The notes under the pieces were generated by a model. It saw only the letters and a list, made by a program, of their open reading frames with translations, was not told where the DNA came from and made no database searches. DNA of 64,000 bases from the NCBI RefSeq assembly GCF_022539665.2, contig NC_081337.1, positions 3,572,679-3,636,678 of the forward strand. The letters are read 5' to 3'. A program made the translations under genes and the position numbers. How positions within the stretch are numbered: position 1 is the stretch's first letter; each line of letters starts with the position of its first letter. This document shows positions 62,066-64,000 of this stretch, in pieces. This DNA is from Daphnia carinata (lineage: Eukaryota; Arthropoda; Branchiopoda; Diplostraca; Daphniidae).

Positions 62066-63989
62066 ATGTTTCCCGAAATCATCAGCCCTTCGACAGAAGA
62101 TCCTACACATTTCGGTGTTTGTTTTGACGGTCTAACAGAGACATCGTCACAACCGGTGAAATTACCTCCGTTGAATCTCTACTGGCCACCTCAAGAACAG
62201 ATGATAGTTAACCGTCCGATCGAAGACCCTCTGTGCAGCATGTTAGACGATGTCTTCATGGACAATTATTGCGCCGATTTGGGTCCCTCACAGTTTATCG
62301 ATCAGGAATTGAAAGAAGAAAATTTGATGGTTGATTTAACCAGTCCACTTCACGATCAGCACGATTCTAGCGGGTTCTATTCTGCTGGATTCGGAAGCAG
62401 TTATAGCGGAAGCGATTGGATCATCAATTCACCGGCAACATCGAGCGTGAGCACGTGCGGAGATGCCGACAGTATGACCCAATCGCCGTTCATGACGTCA
62501 CCTTCGCAATATCATCAAACGTTTCAATTCCCCCCTGTTCATACGACGGACAACGAAGACTGGCCCGGACAAATGGCTGCCGATGATGAAGAAGAAGAAG
62601 AAGAAAATGTTAACGACGAAATCACTGTGCTCCATTGTCGTTGGGTCGATTGTAAAGGTTGTTATCAAACGCAAGAAGAACTCGTCCAGCACATTGAACG
62701 GAGTCACGTCGATCAGCGTCGAGCCGAAGATTTCACTTGTTTCTGGGCCGGCTGTCCACGTCGTCATCGTCCGTTCAACGCTCGTTACAAGCTGTTGATT
62801 CACATGCGCGTTCATTCTGGAGAGAAACCTAATCGCTGCACGGTACGTTTAACCTTTTAAAAAATATATTGATTTTCGAGTAATTAATTTTGTATTTTCC
62901 CGCTTATAGTATAATGGATGTTTAAAGGCTTTCTCGAGATTAGAGAATTTGAAAATTCATCTGAGATCACACACGGGTGAGAAACCTTACCTGTGCCAAT
63001 ATCCGACATGTCGCAAAACTTTTTCTAATAGCTCCGATCGTGCCAAACATCAACGCACTCACATCGACACGGTAATTCCTTTAATTTACATTTTCTACTT
63101 CGAAAATTGATTCTTGAGAGGATTTTTAAAAATCGAAAATGACATTGATAGATCCATAAATTAAACGTAAGTAACGGAATTTTTTATGATTGGTATTTAC
63201 AGAAACCGTACGCTTGCCAAATGCCGGGCTGTTTGAAACGCTACACGGACCCCAGCTCGTTGCGGAAGCACGTCAAGAATCACGTGACCAAGCAATTGGA
63301 TCATACCGTCAGCCAGCCGCGTAACATAAGCAATCCTAACGTCAGCCAAGATGTTGACAAGCCATCCCGTCGTGATTCCCGTCACGGATCGACTTCATCT
63401 TCAATCAGCGGTTACGAAGAGTCTCCGATCGATTGGGAACGTGGTGGTAAGTTTGATAACAAATGATTCGTTTGTATTTCCTTTATTTATCTGTTTTATT
63501 GTGACGTAGTTTTTGCACCATCAGCTCGCAATGAAAGCCATTATTATGCCGGAGATGAAGCGTTGAGCTCTTCGGCCAGTTCGGATGAATCTTCAGCCCA
63601 GCTGTTGGATGAAGGAAGTCTCCTCTTCTCCGAGATGAACCGCTTCGTTCATGACGAAAATGGTACGTGTATTTTCTTTATTTCCATTTATTTAGCCACG
63701 CGACTCGAGGGTTCGTAAGGACCCGTGAGCGACACGTAAGACGCAGCTGGGGGTGGGCCAATGGAGTGGACCCACAGCACGATCGGGAGCGTGCTATGTG
63801 TGCCTCTGCAAAAACTGTTTCCATTTTTAACACTGAAGCGACCCCAACTTTTTTATTTTTTAAAACTTGTTTCTAACAAATGGCCTTTTTTTTCTCCGTC
63901 TTTCTATTTTATTAGGTGGTTGGCTGTTCCCGGCCATTGGCGATGATGTGGAGCGCCTGTGTGGTCTACCATCGTCCTGCTTTGTTTAG
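62066..63989 (+). CDS. GLIS/GLI-similar C2H2 zinc-finger transcription factor
   Basis: DNA-binding transcription factor of the GLI/GLIS/ZIC superfamily, closest by eye to GLIS2. Five exons: 62066-62842, 62910-63071, 63203-63446, 63510-63662, 63916-63989; 469 residues, phases consistent. The N-terminal half (1-188) is Ser/Thr/Pro-rich and acidic, with a run of glutamates encoded by GAA repeats near 62590, and may activate or repress transcription. Five C2H2 fingers follow (about 190-335): HCRWVDC..., [20 protein letters not shown], the [20 protein letters not shown] finger, [19 protein letters not shown], and [31 protein letters not shown] and [11 protein letters not shown] are GLIS signatures. 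The C-terminal tail is Ser-rich. Start context caaaaATG is favourable. The gene ends 51 bases before the window does. Confidence 0.92.
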
Positions 63990-64000
63990 ACAACTGCCCG

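Noticed and set aside
1-64000. CRISPR arrays, bacterial operons, riboswitches
   Set aside because: The window is clearly animal nuclear DNA with spliceosomal introns; no regularly spaced repeats or bacterial-type signals were seen.

Overview
This is a window of animal nuclear DNA. It is AT-rich and gene-dense. Most genes are split by GT-AG introns of about 60-110 bp, and the predicted proteins are of arthropod type, including a CRF-like diuretic hormone (DH44) receptor. Small introns plus this gene content suggest a branchiopod crustacean such as Daphnia; this is an inference, not proved by any single feature. I rebuilt the exons by hand from reading frames, splice sites and codon phase. Every multi-exon gene reported as a normal gene closes to a whole number of codons.

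Layout: 4.0-9.1 kb (+) receptor guanylate cyclase; 9.9-16.3 kb a repeat island holding a 4.7-kb near-perfect inverted repeat, three tRNA-like relics in its spacer, a 442-bp hAT-type miniature transposon with an exact 8-bp target duplication, and a short repeat present on both sides; 17.5-28.1 kb (-) DH44/CRF-like class B GPCR with long introns; 33.9-42.1 kb (-) a 29-exon NACHT/WD-repeat protein with a tRNA-Ala(TGC) inside one intron; 42.9 kb (+) tRNA-Ala(CGC); 43.4-46.5 kb (-) ABCF3; 47.0-51.3 kb (-) neprilysin-like M13 metallopeptidase; 52.6-53.4 kb (-) LAMTOR3; 54.4-56.5 kb (+) a GGT7-like gamma-glutamyltransferase homologue lacking the catalytic threonine; 62.1-64.0 kb (+) a GLIS/GLI-similar five-zinc-finger transcription factor. 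The gaps at 0-4, 28-34 and 56.5-62 kb show no convincing coding sequence.

The genes are a normal eukaryotic neighbourhood, not an operon. Three act at the cell surface on peptide signals (guanylate cyclase receptor, DH44 receptor, neprilysin), but that proximity may be chance. LAMTOR3 and the GGT-like gene are divergent and about 1 kb apart, so they may share a promoter region.

The part least explained by known families is the inverted repeat. Each 2.1-kb arm carries an unrecognised three-exon reading frame and a compact series of perfect hairpins, and the 0.5-kb spacer holds degenerate tRNA-like sequences.
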